DNA of 64,000 nt from Phaeocystidibacter luteus (GTDB taxonomy: Bacteria > Bacteroidota > Bacteroidia > Flavobacteriales > Schleiferiaceae). The notes beneath the pieces were generated by a model that saw only the letters and a program-made list of their open reading frames with translations, was not told the origin of the DNA and ran no database searches. Positions 42,260-51,021 of this stretch are shown here, one piece after another; the first letter of the stretch is position 1, and every line of letters begins with the position of its first letter. The position numbers were made by a program, and so were the translations under genes. The stretch is taken from the NCBI RefSeq assembly GCF_008933115.1, contig NZ_WBVO01000012.1, positions 1-64,000 on the forward strand, in the 5' to 3' direction.

Positions 42260-43105
42260 ATGAGAAGAGTACTTTCATTGTTGGTACTTGCTGGAGTCTT
42301 GAGCTTCGGTACGGCTAACGCTCAAAATGACGCTGACACTGCGATGCAAGCAGAGGCAGCAACTACGGAAATGACTACTGACTCGACAGCTGCTGCTGAA
42401 GAGGCTACAGAAGAAGCTTCCGAACCTGCCGAAGCAGCTGCGACGGAGGAGATGGCAGAAGACTTGACCTACACTCAGGTTTTCCGCAAATATTTTATTG
42501 AAGGTGGTGCTGGCTTTATGGGCATCGTATTGGTTGCCTTGATTCTCGGTCTTGCTATCGTAATCGAGCGTATCCTTTACTTGACCTTCTCAATTTCAAA
42601 CAACGAGAAACTTCTCCGCAAGGTAGAAGAGGCGTTGAACTCAGGTGGTGTTGAAGCCGCTAAAGAAGTTTGCCGCGGAGAGCGTGGTCCAGTTGCCACT
42701 ATCTTCTACGAAGGTTTGGATCACTACGACGAGGGTATCGAAATGGTAGACAAGTCTATCATCTCTGTAGCTTCAGTTGAGCAAGGTAAGCTCGACAAAG
42801 GTGTTTCTTGGATTTCCCTATTTATCGCTTTGGCTCCGATGCTCGGGTTCATGGGTACGGTAATCGGTATGATCCAGGCATTCGATGCGATTGAAGCAGC
42901 GGGTGATATCAACCCTTCATTGGTAGCAGGTGGTATTAAGGTGGCACTCCTTACAACCGTATTCGGTTTGATCGTTGCCATCATCCTCCAGATTTTCTAC
43001 AACTTGATCGTTGCGATGATTGACGGCATCGTAAACAAAATGGAAGATGCTTCCATTTCTTTCCTTGACCTAATGATCGATTTCCACAAGAAAAACACCA
43101 AGTAA
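42260..43105 (+). CDS. exbB: MotA/TolQ/ExbB proton channel protein with acidic N-terminal extension
   Basis: A 281-residue inner-membrane protein of the TonB/Tol energy system. A cleavable or membrane-anchoring N-terminus (MRRVLSLLVLAGVLSFGTANAQ) is followed by an Ala/Glu-rich acidic linker (about 24-68). Three helices then appear: GFMGIVLVALILGLAIVIER, SLFIALAPMLGFMGTVIGMI and LLTTVFGLIVAIILQIFYN, with the GTVIGMIQAF motif that carries the conserved polar residue near the proton path. It forms the pentameric channel around ExbD dimers. Four energy-transduction genes follow in the same direction. Confidence 0.9.
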   Translation: MRRVLSLLVLAGVLSFGTANAQNDADTAMQAEAATTEMTTDSTAAAEEATEEASEPAEAAATEEMAEDLTYTQVFRKYFIEGGAGFMGIVLVALILGLAIVIERILYLTFSISNNEKLLRKVEEALNSGGVEAAKEVCRGERGPVATIFYEGLDHYDEGIEMVDKSIISVASVEQGKLDKGVSWISLFIALAPMLGFMGTVIGMIQAFDAIEAAGDINPSLVAGGIKVALLTTVFGLIVAIILQIFYNLIVAMIDGIVNKMEDASISFLDLMIDFHKKNTK

Positions 43106-43107
43106 TC

Positions 43108-43527
43108 ATGAAATCAAATACAAAATTGATTTCGATGATTGTTGCACTTGTGGTGGGCGTAGTAGGCGTCATCCCAGTTCTCACCTTTGCGGGAGCTGAA
43201 GATGCTGAACTCGCTGGTCCAGTGGAAACTTCCGTGATGATTACACTCGGTGTACTCATTGTGGCCGCTGTTCTAGCACTCGCCGCAGCCGCGGGTAATA
43301 TGGTTGTCAATCCAGCCGGATTGCGCAACGCACTCATCGGAATCGGAACCCTAGCAGTAGTGGTTATCGTCGCTTTCGCCATGGCGGACGGCAGCAACCA
43401 CGAAATGTTCGATACTGACGAAGAAACAGCTTATTATGTCTCTGCAGGTCTCAATGCATTCTACATCATCGGTCTTCTGACCCTAGTGTCTGTATTGTAC
43501 TCAGCAGTGGCTCGAATCATTAAGTAA
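43108..43527 (+). CDS. Four-helix membrane protein of the ExbB/ExbD operon, function unknown
   Basis: A 139-residue protein with four hydrophobic segments (LISMIVALVVGVVGVIPVL, MITLGVLIVAAVLALAAAAG, ALIGIGTLAVVVIVAFAM, NAFYIIGLLTLVSVLYSAV). It sits two bases after exbB and eight before the first exbD, so it is probably part of the same complex or membrane unit. The family is known to me only as a recurrent companion of Bacteroidota exbB-exbD operons; its role is not established. Confidence 0.7.
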   Translation: MKSNTKLISMIVALVVGVVGVIPVLTFAGAEDAELAGPVETSVMITLGVLIVAAVLALAAAAGNMVVNPAGLRNALIGIGTLAVVVIVAFAMADGSNHEMFDTDEETAYYVSAGLNAFYIIGLLTLVSVLYSAVARIIK

Positions 43528-43534
43528 ATAAGAC

Positions 43535-44107
43535 ATGGCAAGGAAAAAACGCGAAATCGCAGAAATCAATGCCGGCTCTATGGCCGACATCGCGTTCTTG
43601 CTACTTATTTTCTTCTTGGTGACAACCACCATGGACATTGATAAGGGCTTGAACCGTAAGCTTCCTCCAATCGACGAGGAGCAAACCGAGCAAGACAACA
43701 AGATTAAGAAGAAGAATATCTTCGAAGTCGTTGTCAACGCTAACAACGATTTGTTGGTTGAGCAGGAGTACATGGAACTTACCGAACTCCGCGAAGCAGC
43801 GATGAATTTCATCGACAACAATGGCGACGGTTCTTGCGAAGAATGTCAAGGTTTCAATGACCCGACATCATCCGATAATCCCGGCAAGGCGATTATCTCG
43901 GTGTCGAGCGACCGTGGTACGTCCTACAAGACGTATGTAACTGTAACGAATGAGCTAATTGCAGCATACAACGACCTTCGCGAAGGTTTGTCTCAACGCA
44001 AATTTGGGAAGTCGGTTGCCGACCTCACCGAAGAGCAGCGCGACTTCATCGCCGATGTGTATCCGCAAATTATCTCAGAAGCTGAACCTGTTCAAATCGG
44101 AGGATAG
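43535..44107 (+). CDS. exbD: ExbD/TolR biopolymer transport protein 1 with CxxCQG insert
   Basis: A 190-residue single-pass protein with the short basic N-terminus and transmembrane segment SMADIAFLLLIFFLVTTTM that contains the essential Asp. The periplasmic domain is longer than in proteobacterial ExbD (about 140). It contains SCEECQGFND near 107-116, a CxxCQG pair also seen (TCTYCQG) in the third ExbD of this cluster. It should convert proton motive force to motion of TonB-type partners together with exbB. Confidence 0.9.
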   Translation: MARKKREIAEINAGSMADIAFLLLIFFLVTTTMDIDKGLNRKLPPIDEEQTEQDNKIKKKNIFEVVVNANNDLLVEQEYMELTELREAAMNFIDNNGDGSCEECQGFNDPTSSDNPGKAIISVSSDRGTSYKTYVTVTNELIAAYNDLREGLSQRKFGKSVADLTEEQRDFIADVYPQIISEAEPVQIGG

Positions 44108-44109
44108 AC

Positions 44110-44598
44110 ATGTCACACATTAAAAAGGATAAAGTCAGAGAAACTCCGGCCGTTTCAACAGCGTCACTCCCGGATATCGTCTTCATGCTTCTCTTCTTCT
44201 TCATGGTGGCTACTACCATGCGAGAAGTGACTCTGAAAGTTGCCGTGAATAAACCACAAGCAACAGAAATTCAGAAGCTAGAACGCAAAGACCTCGTTAC
44301 CTACATCTACGTAGGTACGCCGAGAGACGAAACGCTCTACGGAACCGAACCACGTGTACAGCTCGACGATCAGTTAGGTACTGTAGATGACGTTCAAACG
44401 TTCGTTGTTGTTGCCAGAGAAGAAATTAACGAAGCAGAACAGCCGCTTATGACCGTTTCCATCAAAGCCGACGGCGAGGTGAAAATGGGATTGATTTCTG
44501 ACATCAAACAAGAATTGAGAAAGGCACAAGCCTTGAAGATCAATTACTCTACCATGCCAGCCATCGATGCTGCCGGTATGATCGAGAGTAATTTGTAA
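44110..44598 (+). CDS. exbD: ExbD/TolR biopolymer transport protein 2
   Basis: A 162-residue paralogue with membrane segment VSTASLPDIVFMLLFFFMVATTM, the essential Asp following Pro. The periplasmic part (KDLVTYIYVGTPRDETLYG, DGEVKMGLISDIKQELR) lacks the CxxCQG insert of the other two. Its start lies two bases after the previous stop. A strong terminator follows. Confidence 0.9.
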   Translation: MSHIKKDKVRETPAVSTASLPDIVFMLLFFFMVATTMREVTLKVAVNKPQATEIQKLERKDLVTYIYVGTPRDETLYGTEPRVQLDDQLGTVDDVQTFVVVAREEINEAEQPLMTVSIKADGEVKMGLISDIKQELRKAQALKINYSTMPAIDAAGMIESNL

Positions 44599-44620
44599 GA
44601 ACTCTTCTCATTCATATACA

Positions 44621-44650
44621 GGCCACCAAAGCAATTTGGTGGCCTTTTTT
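44621..44650 (+). terminator. Rho-independent terminator inside the exb cluster
   Basis: GGCCACCAAA-GCAA-TTTGGTGGCC is a perfect ten-base stem followed by TTTTTT. It separates exbB-exbD1-exbD2 from the third exbD. Confidence 0.95.
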
Positions 44651-44719
44651 ATTTCTATCCGTATAGATTGACCACCCTTTGGAATAGGAGTTGCACTTGT
44701 AACAGAAATATGTACTGTT

Positions 44720-45295
44720 ATGAAATCTCGACGCTCCTCTTCATTCAACGCAGGCTCCACCGCGGATATCGCATTCCTGCTCCTCGTTTTCTTTCTCCTC
44801 GTTACCACCATGCAATCCGAAGTAGGCATGCAACGGAAGCTTCCTCAGCTTTCCAATGAGACGCCCACCGCTCCTATAGCAGATCATAACATCCTCCCCA
44901 TTTTCGTCAACTCCAAAGGCGACCTGATGGTAAATCAAGAGTACCTCGAACTCGATGGCCTGAGAAGTCTAGTGAAAACCTTCGTAGACAATAACAAGCT
45001 CGGGACTTGCACCTATTGCCAAGGCGATGGCCTGGAGAACCTGAGTGATTCACCAAAGAAGGCTGTAGTTTCCATTACCTCCGACCGCAACGCTTCCTAC
45101 GCTACCTATATATCCGTTCAAAATGAAATTGCAGCCGCGTACAACGAGCTGCGCAATGAAATGGCCGTGCGAGAGTATGGTGTCGAATTCGATGACCTAA
45201 AGGGCGATGTGCAAGAGATTATTCTTCGCTCGTATCCCATGATTGTTTCGGAGGCTCAGGTAGAACTGGGGTCGGCGGTAGCGACCGCGCCATGA
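44720..45295 (+). CDS. exbD: ExbD/TolR biopolymer transport protein 3 with CxxCQG insert
   Basis: A 191-residue close paralogue of the first ExbD: STADIAFLLLVFFLLVTTMQ transmembrane segment, then QRKLPQLSNE, VNQEYLELDGLRSLVKTFV, TCTYCQGDG and TSDRNASYATYISVQNEIAA match it block by block. It is separated from the rest of the operon by a terminator, so it is probably expressed on its own. Its last 77 bases overlap the convergent CPBP protease gene. Confidence 0.85.
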   Translation: MKSRRSSSFNAGSTADIAFLLLVFFLLVTTMQSEVGMQRKLPQLSNETPTAPIADHNILPIFVNSKGDLMVNQEYLELDGLRSLVKTFVDNNKLGTCTYCQGDGLENLSDSPKKAVVSITSDRNASYATYISVQNEIAAAYNELRNEMAVREYGVEFDDLKGDVQEIILRSYPMIVSEAQVELGSAVATAP

Positions 45296-46067
45296 GCAAC
45301 GCCCCAACACCCAAGACGGCAGTAATAAACGCCAAGTATAATGGCGAATGCCAGCCAATCCATCCCAACTCAACCGCATAGGAAACCCCATTAAATACGA
45401 CATGGGCTACAATGGTCGTCCACAACGACTGCGTGCGATCGTAAAGATATCCCAGCACAAGCCCCAGTGTGAAAATGGATGCGAATTGATCCACCTGCAA
45501 GTGCATCATGGCAAAGAAGAATGCCGTTAACAAGATGGATTTCGTTCCGCCAATTTGAGCGGTCATCAAGCGCTGAACGGTTCCTCTAAAAAAGAATTCT
45601 TCCGCAATTGGACCGATAACTACTATGAGCAAGGCACCCAAACCAACTACCCAATTGGGGCCATTGAGGACATCCGTGAAGAAACCTCCACTCGCCGAGC
45701 TCGCCTCACGCATACTCACCCACCACTCGGGGACATTTGTCCACGAGCTTATTTCAACATAAAGCCACTCGCCAATATCCATAAACAGTGGCATTACGAG
45801 TACTGCGGGCAAGATTAGCCTCCAATCTGCACGAGGCATTAGTCGCCATGCCTCATTTGGAGTTTCCCCCCTCAAATTCAAAAGCATGAGGGCTGGCATT
45901 AGGAAGATGGTAATCATCCCCAAAGCCTGACGAAGCAGGTTCATTTCTACTGTGTCGGGAAATGAAGTCAGACTTGAAAGGACGATTAGATTGGAAGCCA
46001 AGCCGAATGTGAAGGCGAGGAAGACCTGAATATTCGGAGGCGAAGCTTGTATGATTTTTCGAAACAT
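45219..46067 (-). CDS. CPBP family intramembrane glutamic endopeptidase
   Basis: A 282-residue membrane protein with about seven helices. The catalytic motifs are GPIAEEFFFRGTVQRL (EExxxR), FFAMMHLQVDQF (FxxxH) and AHVVFNGVSYA (HxxxN), all intact. CPBP proteins include CAAX-prenyl protease-like and bacteriocin-immunity members. The last 77 bases run antiparallel to the end of exbD3. The upstream region is shared with the divergent dusB. Confidence 0.87.
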   Translation of the reverse strand: MFRKIIQASPPNIQVFLAFTFGLASNLIVLSSLTSFPDTVEMNLLRQALGMITIFLMPALMLLNLRGETPNEAWRLMPRADWRLILPAVLVMPLFMDIGEWLYVEISSWTNVPEWWVSMREASSASGGFFTDVLNGPNWVVGLGALLIVVIGPIAEEFFFRGTVQRLMTAQIGGTKSILLTAFFFAMMHLQVDQFASIFTLGLVLGYLYDRTQSLWTTIVAHVVFNGVSYAVELGWIGWHSPLYLAFITAVLGVGALLMARSLPPTPVLPEPPKQSWDTSEE

Positions 46068-46088
46068 TTTAGTGCTCAGAGGTTTTCG

Positions 46089-46096
46089 TACTTTTG
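46089..46096 (+). promoter_or_regulatory. Promoter core of dusB, nearly leaderless
   Basis: TACTTTTG (TAnnTTTG) ends four bases before the ATG at 46101. Since transcription starts about seven bases after this core, the mRNA is probably leaderless. Confidence 0.55.
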
Positions 46097-46100
46097 CCGC

Positions 46101-47102
46101 ATGAGCGACGCAGTAAAAATAGGGAATGTTGAAGTGGGAGAATTCCCCTTCTTGTTGGCTCCGATGGAGGATGTAAGTGACCCGCCTTTTCGTGCGCTAT
46201 GCAAGCAGCATGGAGCTGACGTGATGTATACCGAATTCATCTCGAGCGAAGGCTTGATTCGAGATGCGGCCAAGAGTGTTCAAAAGCTCGACATCTTCGA
46301 ATACGAACGTCCAATCGGAATTCAAATCTTTGGATACGATATAGACAACATGCGCGAAGCTGCGTCAATCGCCGCGGAAGCCAATCCAGATATCCTCGAT
46401 ATCAACTATGGCTGTCCCGTGAAGAAGGTTTCTTGCAAGGGTGCTGGAGCCGGTATCCTTCGCGATATTCCTAAAATGGTGTCAATGACCGCCGAAATCG
46501 TAAAGGCGGTAGACAAGCCGGTTACCGTAAAAACTCGTCTCGGTTGGGATGAGAATACCAAGTACATCGTCGATGTGGCCGAACGTCTTCAAGATGTGGG
46601 AATCAAAGCGATTTCAATTCACGGTAGAACGCGTAAGCAGATGTACAAGGGCGAGGCCGATTGGTCACTCATCGCCGATGTGAAGAACAACCCGCGCATG
46701 AATATTCCTGTATTTGGGAATGGCGATATCGACACACCCGAAAAGGCGGTTGAGTATCGAAACAGATACGGTGTGGACGGAATTATGATTGGTCGCGCTT
46801 CTATTGGATATCCTTGGGTGTTCAATGAGATGAAGCACTATATGAAGACCGGAGAACATCTGCCAAAGCCTACCATCGCGGAACGCGTAGCCGTTGCTAG
46901 AAAACACTTTGAGATGTCATTGGACTGGAAGGGCGAACGCCTAGCCATCAATGAAACGCGTCGACATTACACCAGCTATTTCAAAGGTTTGCCGAACTTC
47001 AAAGAGTACCGAACTCGCTTGGTTACTGAGGATGATGCGGAAAACGTATTCGCCATTCTACGAGAAATCGAAGAGGGCTATGTAGGCGAACCCGTGATTT
47101 AA
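46101..47102 (+). CDS. dusB: tRNA-dihydrouridine synthase
   Basis: The start at 46101 (MSDAVKIGNVEVGEFP) is preferred over 46047. A 333-residue FMN-dependent reductase that reduces uridines in the tRNA D-loop. LLAPMEDVSDPPFR, EFISSEGLI, DINYGCPVKKV, CKGAGAGILRD, VKTRLGWDE, IHGRTRKQMYKG and GNGDIDTPEKA with MIGRASIGYPW follow the family order. The catalytic Cys is in CPVKKVSCKGAG. Its stop overlaps the convergent permease gene by four bases (TTAA). Confidence 0.93.
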   Translation: MSDAVKIGNVEVGEFPFLLAPMEDVSDPPFRALCKQHGADVMYTEFISSEGLIRDAAKSVQKLDIFEYERPIGIQIFGYDIDNMREAASIAAEANPDILDINYGCPVKKVSCKGAGAGILRDIPKMVSMTAEIVKAVDKPVTVKTRLGWDENTKYIVDVAERLQDVGIKAISIHGRTRKQMYKGEADWSLIADVKNNPRMNIPVFGNGDIDTPEKAVEYRNRYGVDGIMIGRASIGYPWVFNEMKHYMKTGEHLPKPTIAERVAVARKHFEMSLDWKGERLAINETRRHYTSYFKGLPNFKEYRTRLVTEDDAENVFAILREIEEGYVGEPVI

Positions 47103-48319
47103 TTCTGCGACAGTCCCGATACTTTCAAGCGACGTACTGCAAGCCAACTGATGCTCAAACCCACAATGAGAATTGTGGCGAGTATCTGTAGCATGTCTGC
47201 CATGCGAATCTCTACCGGATAGTATTCTACAATGTAGCCACTGCCCATAGCGAGCAGTCCCACGTGCTTTTGCAGCAGGACGATCACCAATCCTAAGATG
47301 AAGCCTATAGATGCTCCACCAAGGGAGATCAACAGGCCTTCGGCCATGAAAATCCGACGCAGCAGCTTTTCGGTCGCACCCATACTCCAGAGCGTGTGAA
47401 GATCTTTCCGCTTCTCAAGGATGAGAATGTTCACCGAAGATAAGATCCCGAAGCTGGCTACAATCAATATAAATGTGAGTACCAAGAAGGTGATGAGCCC
47501 TTCCGATTTGAGAACCTTGAAAATCGAAACCTGAAGGTCATCTCTATTCTTCACCACCCATTCTTCCCCCATCTTTTCTTGAAGATCCTCCACCGCATCT
47601 TCGAGGTCGGTTTTAGGGGCAAGGCGAATTTCGATGCCTGAAACTTTGTCGGGGTTTAAACCGAAAAGACGCTGGGCGTAGGACTGAGAAACGAATACAT
47701 ACTTGGTGTCGAATTCAGGTTGAATTTGAAAGAAGCCAGACGGGTAGATCAATTGAAAACGAACATTTCCCATGGGATTGATTCGGTCTACCGAGCCCAT
47801 TTTCGGCACATAAACATGCACTGGGTCCATCGTTTCAAGACTTCTCAATCCGATAAAACTTGCCACACCGGAGCCAAATACGGCGGTTGGATCTGCCGAC
47901 TCCGGATTGAGGTATTTTCCGCGAATGATGAAGGAGTCGATTTGGGAGACAGCTTGATAGTTGGCATCCACGCCCTTGATTTGAGCGATATATTCTCGCT
48001 CGCGGAATCGAAAGAGCGCCTTGTCTTCGACCACTTGGCTCGTCGTTTCAACATAATCAAAGCTGAAAACGATGCTCTCTAGTGAGTCGTTCCAAACGGC
48101 GAACTTGCCCTCCGCGGGTGTGATTTTGATGTCGGGATCGAACGAAGTGTAAAAGCTTCGGACGAGATTGTCTAAGCCGGCAAAGGCGGAGAGGACGACC
48201 ACCATCGCGGCGGTTCCAACCAGAACACCTAGGGCGGATATGCCGGTGATCCAGTTTACTGCGTTGGTAGACTTTTTGGCAAAGAGATACCGCCTCGCGA
48301 TGTGAAACGGTAGGTTCAC
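47099..48319 (-). CDS. FtsX-like ABC transporter permease (LolC/LolE type)
   Basis: A 406-residue permease of the MacB/Lol fold: one helix near 26-48 (ITGISALGVLVGTAAMVVVL), a periplasmic domain of about 220 residues, then three helices (LITFLVLTFILIVASFGILS, GLLISLGGASIGFILGLVIV, LQILATILIVGLSISWLAV). It fits lipoprotein release from the inner membrane; an ATPase partner is not adjacent. It overlaps rbfA by four bases. Confidence 0.85.
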   Translation of the reverse strand: MNLPFHIARRYLFAKKSTNAVNWITGISALGVLVGTAAMVVVLSAFAGLDNLVRSFYTSFDPDIKITPAEGKFAVWNDSLESIVFSFDYVETTSQVVEDKALFRFREREYIAQIKGVDANYQAVSQIDSFIIRGKYLNPESADPTAVFGSGVASFIGLRSLETMDPVHVYVPKMGSVDRINPMGNVRFQLIYPSGFFQIQPEFDTKYVFVSQSYAQRLFGLNPDKVSGIEIRLAPKTDLEDAVEDLQEKMGEEWVVKNRDDLQVSIFKVLKSEGLITFLVLTFILIVASFGILSSVNILILEKRKDLHTLWSMGATEKLLRRIFMAEGLLISLGGASIGFILGLVIVLLQKHVGLLAMGSGYIVEYYPVEIRMADMLQILATILIVGLSISWLAVRRLKVSGLSQN

Positions 48320-48675
48320 TTTATCGGATTGTCACCTTCGCCGCGCAGGAGCTTGTCAATGTTCTCCTGGTAATCCAAGGTATCATCAATATAAAACTCA
48401 AGTTCTGGAATGATGCGAAGTTGATGACGTGCTCTTTGGGCAAGATCGTTGCGGATGGATGCGCTGTTGTCACGAACCCAATCAATCATCGTTTCCTTGT
48501 CGTTCACAGGAAACATGGAGATGTAAACTCTCGCAATACCGAGGTCGGGAGTAACACGAACCTTGGTCACTGAAAGCAGTGCGCCAGGAAAGTGATTCTT
48601 ACCTAGTTGCTGGAAGATTTCTCCGAAGTCTCGCTCTAGCAAGCGGGCTATCTTTTTTTGTCGTGTACTTTCCAT
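48316..48675 (-). CDS. rbfA: Ribosome-binding factor A
   Basis: A 119-residue KH-type protein required for maturation of the 16S rRNA 5' end and cold growth. RQKKIARLLERDFGEIFQQL, LLSVTKVRVTPDLGIARVYI and HQLRIIPELEFYIDDTLDY follow the family order, with the usual conserved Pro in the last block. First gene of a leftward operon with the permease (ATGA overlap). Confidence 0.92.
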   Translation of the reverse strand: MESTRQKKIARLLERDFGEIFQQLGKNHFPGALLSVTKVRVTPDLGIARVYISMFPVNDKETMIDWVRDNSASIRNDLAQRARHQLRIIPELEFYIDDTLDYQENIDKLLRGEGDNPIK

Positions 48676-48680
48676 GTAAG

Positions 48681-48688
48681 CAAAGGTA
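48681..48688 (-). promoter_or_regulatory. Promoter core of rbfA, nearly leaderless
   Basis: On the minus strand TACCTTTG ends five bases before the rbfA ATG, so the transcript should be leaderless or nearly so. Confidence 0.6.
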
Positions 48689-48719
48689 CGGATTGAACGT
48701 TAGCTATCTGGCTATCCCT

Positions 48720-48727
48720 TACCTTTG
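48720..48727 (+). promoter_or_regulatory. Promoter core of the ABC exporter gene, nearly leaderless
   Basis: TACCTTTG ends five bases before the ATG at 48733. With the mirror-image core for rbfA it makes a compact divergent promoter within 57 bases. Confidence 0.6.
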
Positions 48728-48732
48728 CCGCA

Positions 48733-50595
48733 ATGAAAAATTATTTGCGCATTCTCCGTTTTGCGAAGCCGTACGTTTGGAGAGCTTATGTGAATGCACT
48801 TTTCAACATCTTGATGATCCTCTTTTCTTTCGGATCCATCGGTGTAATCATTCCACTTCTCCAAATACTTTTCGGCACGGAGGCGCCTGTTGTAGAACGT
48901 CCGGAGGAAATCCATTCCTTCTTCGAAATATCCGCTTGGATCTCTGATATCAAGCAATTGGCCTACTATGAATTCGGTCAGCTTCTCGCCACCCAAGGCG
49001 AAGCCAAGGTGCTCGCCTACATTTGTGTGGTAGGTGGAATTATGTTCTTCTTCAAGAACCTATTCCGCTATTTGGCACTCTGGGTACTTGCACCACTCAG
49101 AAACGGGGTGATTCATGACATCCGCGTGGCGGTTCACCGCAAGGCATTAGAGCTGCCTATTTCTTACTTTACTGAAAAGCGAAAAGGTGACACACTAGCC
49201 CGCATGAGTTCCGATGTTACCGAACTCCAGTGGAGCTTCCTCACCTCCTTAGAAATGATGGTCCGCGATCCCCTGATGATTATCGGAACCCTCGCCATTC
49301 TAATCTTCTTGAGTCCAAAACTCACCCTCTTCATGTTTATCGTTCTGCCCATAGCTGGTGTTATGATGGCGTGGGTAGGGAAAACGCTGAAGCGCAAATC
49401 CACAAAAGCGCAAAGCCAACTCGGACATCTCCTTTCCATTTTTGAAGAGACACTTTCTGGACTTCGAATCATAAAGGCGTTTAGAGCGGAGGGCACGCAA
49501 GACGGAAGATTCCAGCACACGTCGGGTGAGTACACGAGAACGATGAACTCCGCGCTTCGCAGAAAGGACCTTGGCTCCCCGATCAACGAGTTCTTGGGGG
49601 CAACGGTCATGTTCCTTATTCTTTGGTATGGAGGGCAGATTATTTTGGGAGATAACGTGAGCACGAATAGCATCGGACTTACTGGGAGTGAGTTGATAGG
49701 TTACCTCGGTCTGTTCTATCAGATTATCCCCGCTATCAAGAGTTTCACTACTGCTTTGAATAACGTGCAGAAAGGATCGGCTTCGGCGGAAAGAATTATT
49801 GAAATATTAGATGCGCACAATCCGATTACTGAGTCGGACGGCGCCGTGAACATCGGTGAATTCAAGGATAAGATTTCCCTCGAAAACGTCACTTTCCGAT
49901 ACAGTGCAGATGGTCCCGATGTGTTGAAGAACATCAATTTTGATCTCGAAAAGGGCAAAACCATAGCCCTAGTGGGAGCATCGGGCTCGGGGAAGACCAC
50001 CATCTCGAATTTGATTCCGCGCTTTTGGGATGTTACTTCCGGTAGCATTAAGATTGATGGGCTAGATATACGCGATGCGAAGCTGAACGACCTACGCGGG
50101 ATTATGGGAATTGTGAATCAAGAATCCATTCTATTCAATGATTCCATTCGCACCAACATCGCATTGGGCAAGCCAGATGCGACAGATGATGAGATCAGAA
50201 AGGCTGCAGAAGTGGCGAATGCAACCGAATTCATCGATAAGATGGAGGAGGGATATGACACGAATGTTGGCGAAGGAGGCGGTAAATTGTCTGGCGGCCA
50301 GCGCCAGCGAATGAGTATCGCCCGCGCCGTACTCGAAGATCCGCCGATCCTTATTCTGGATGAAGCTACATCAGCATTGGATACGGAGAGCGAGCGCGTC
50401 GTTCAAGATGCCCTGAACAAGTTGATGTCGAACCGAACATCGCTCATCATTGCACACCGCTTAAGCACTATACAGCATGCCGACGAAATCTTGGTGATGC
50501 AAGATGGAGAAATCGTTGAGCGTGGAACACACGACGAACTCATGTCGAAAGACGGAGCTTACGCGAACTTGGTGAACATGCAATCTTTCGCATAA
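48733..50595 (+). CDS. ABC exporter, MsbA-like (lipid/multidrug half-transporter)
   Basis: A 620-residue half-transporter with a six-helix transmembrane domain (about 15-350) and an ATPase domain (about 375-620). Walker A is GASGSGKTT, Q-loop VNQESILF, signature LSGGQRQRMSIARA, Walker B LILDEATSALD, H-loop IAHRLS. The overall layout fits MsbA-type lipid A flippases or related exporters; the substrate is inferred. The upstream promoter is shared divergently with rbfA. Confidence 0.88.
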   Translation: MKNYLRILRFAKPYVWRAYVNALFNILMILFSFGSIGVIIPLLQILFGTEAPVVERPEEIHSFFEISAWISDIKQLAYYEFGQLLATQGEAKVLAYICVVGGIMFFFKNLFRYLALWVLAPLRNGVIHDIRVAVHRKALELPISYFTEKRKGDTLARMSSDVTELQWSFLTSLEMMVRDPLMIIGTLAILIFLSPKLTLFMFIVLPIAGVMMAWVGKTLKRKSTKAQSQLGHLLSIFEETLSGLRIIKAFRAEGTQDGRFQHTSGEYTRTMNSALRRKDLGSPINEFLGATVMFLILWYGGQIILGDNVSTNSIGLTGSELIGYLGLFYQIIPAIKSFTTALNNVQKGSASAERIIEILDAHNPITESDGAVNIGEFKDKISLENVTFRYSADGPDVLKNINFDLEKGKTIALVGASGSGKTTISNLIPRFWDVTSGSIKIDGLDIRDAKLNDLRGIMGIVNQESILFNDSIRTNIALGKPDATDDEIRKAAEVANATEFIDKMEEGYDTNVGEGGGKLSGGQRQRMSIARAVLEDPPILILDEATSALDTESERVVQDALNKLMSNRTSLIIAHRLSTIQHADEILVMQDGEIVERGTHDELMSKDGAYANLVNMQSFA

Positions 50596-50613
50596 CGAGA
50601 TAAACTACTAAAG

Positions 50614-51021
50614 ATGGGACTAGATAAAATCGAGCACTTGGGAATTGCAGTTAAAGACTTGGAGAAATCCGAAGAACTCTTCACCGCACTCCTCGGCACG
50701 AAGCCTTATAAGCGAGAAGAAGTTGAGCGCGAGGGCGTAATCACATCCTTTTTTCAAACAGGTCCCAATAAAGTAGAGCTTTTAGAAGCCACAAAGCCCG
50801 ATTCACCCATAGCGAAGTACGTGGAGAAAAAGGGGGAAGGCCTGCATCACGTTGCCTTTGCCGTTGAGGACATTAGAGCCGAAATGGCGCGCTTGAAAGG
50901 TGAGGGCTTCACCTTGTTGAGCGACGAGCCAAAGGAGGGTGCTGACAACAAGTTGGTAGCTTTTCTGCATCCAAAAAGCACAAATGGCGTGCTCATCGAG
51001 CTATGTCAAGATCGAGGATAG
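50614..51021 (+). CDS. mce: Methylmalonyl-CoA epimerase
   Basis: A 135-residue vicinal-oxygen-chelate enzyme that interconverts (R)- and (S)-methylmalonyl-CoA in propionate metabolism. IEHLGIAVKDLEKSEELF, PNKVELLEATKPDSPIAKYV, GLHHVAFAVEDI and LIELCQD carry the expected metal ligands (His near 7, Gln/Glu, His near 83, Glu near 131). The final 29 bases overlap the convergent HAD gene. Methylmalonyl-CoA mutase is not in the window. Confidence 0.92.
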   Translation: MGLDKIEHLGIAVKDLEKSEELFTALLGTKPYKREEVEREGVITSFFQTGPNKVELLEATKPDSPIAKYVEKKGEGLHHVAFAVEDIRAEMARLKGEGFTLLSDEPKEGADNKLVAFLHPKSTNGVLIELCQDRG

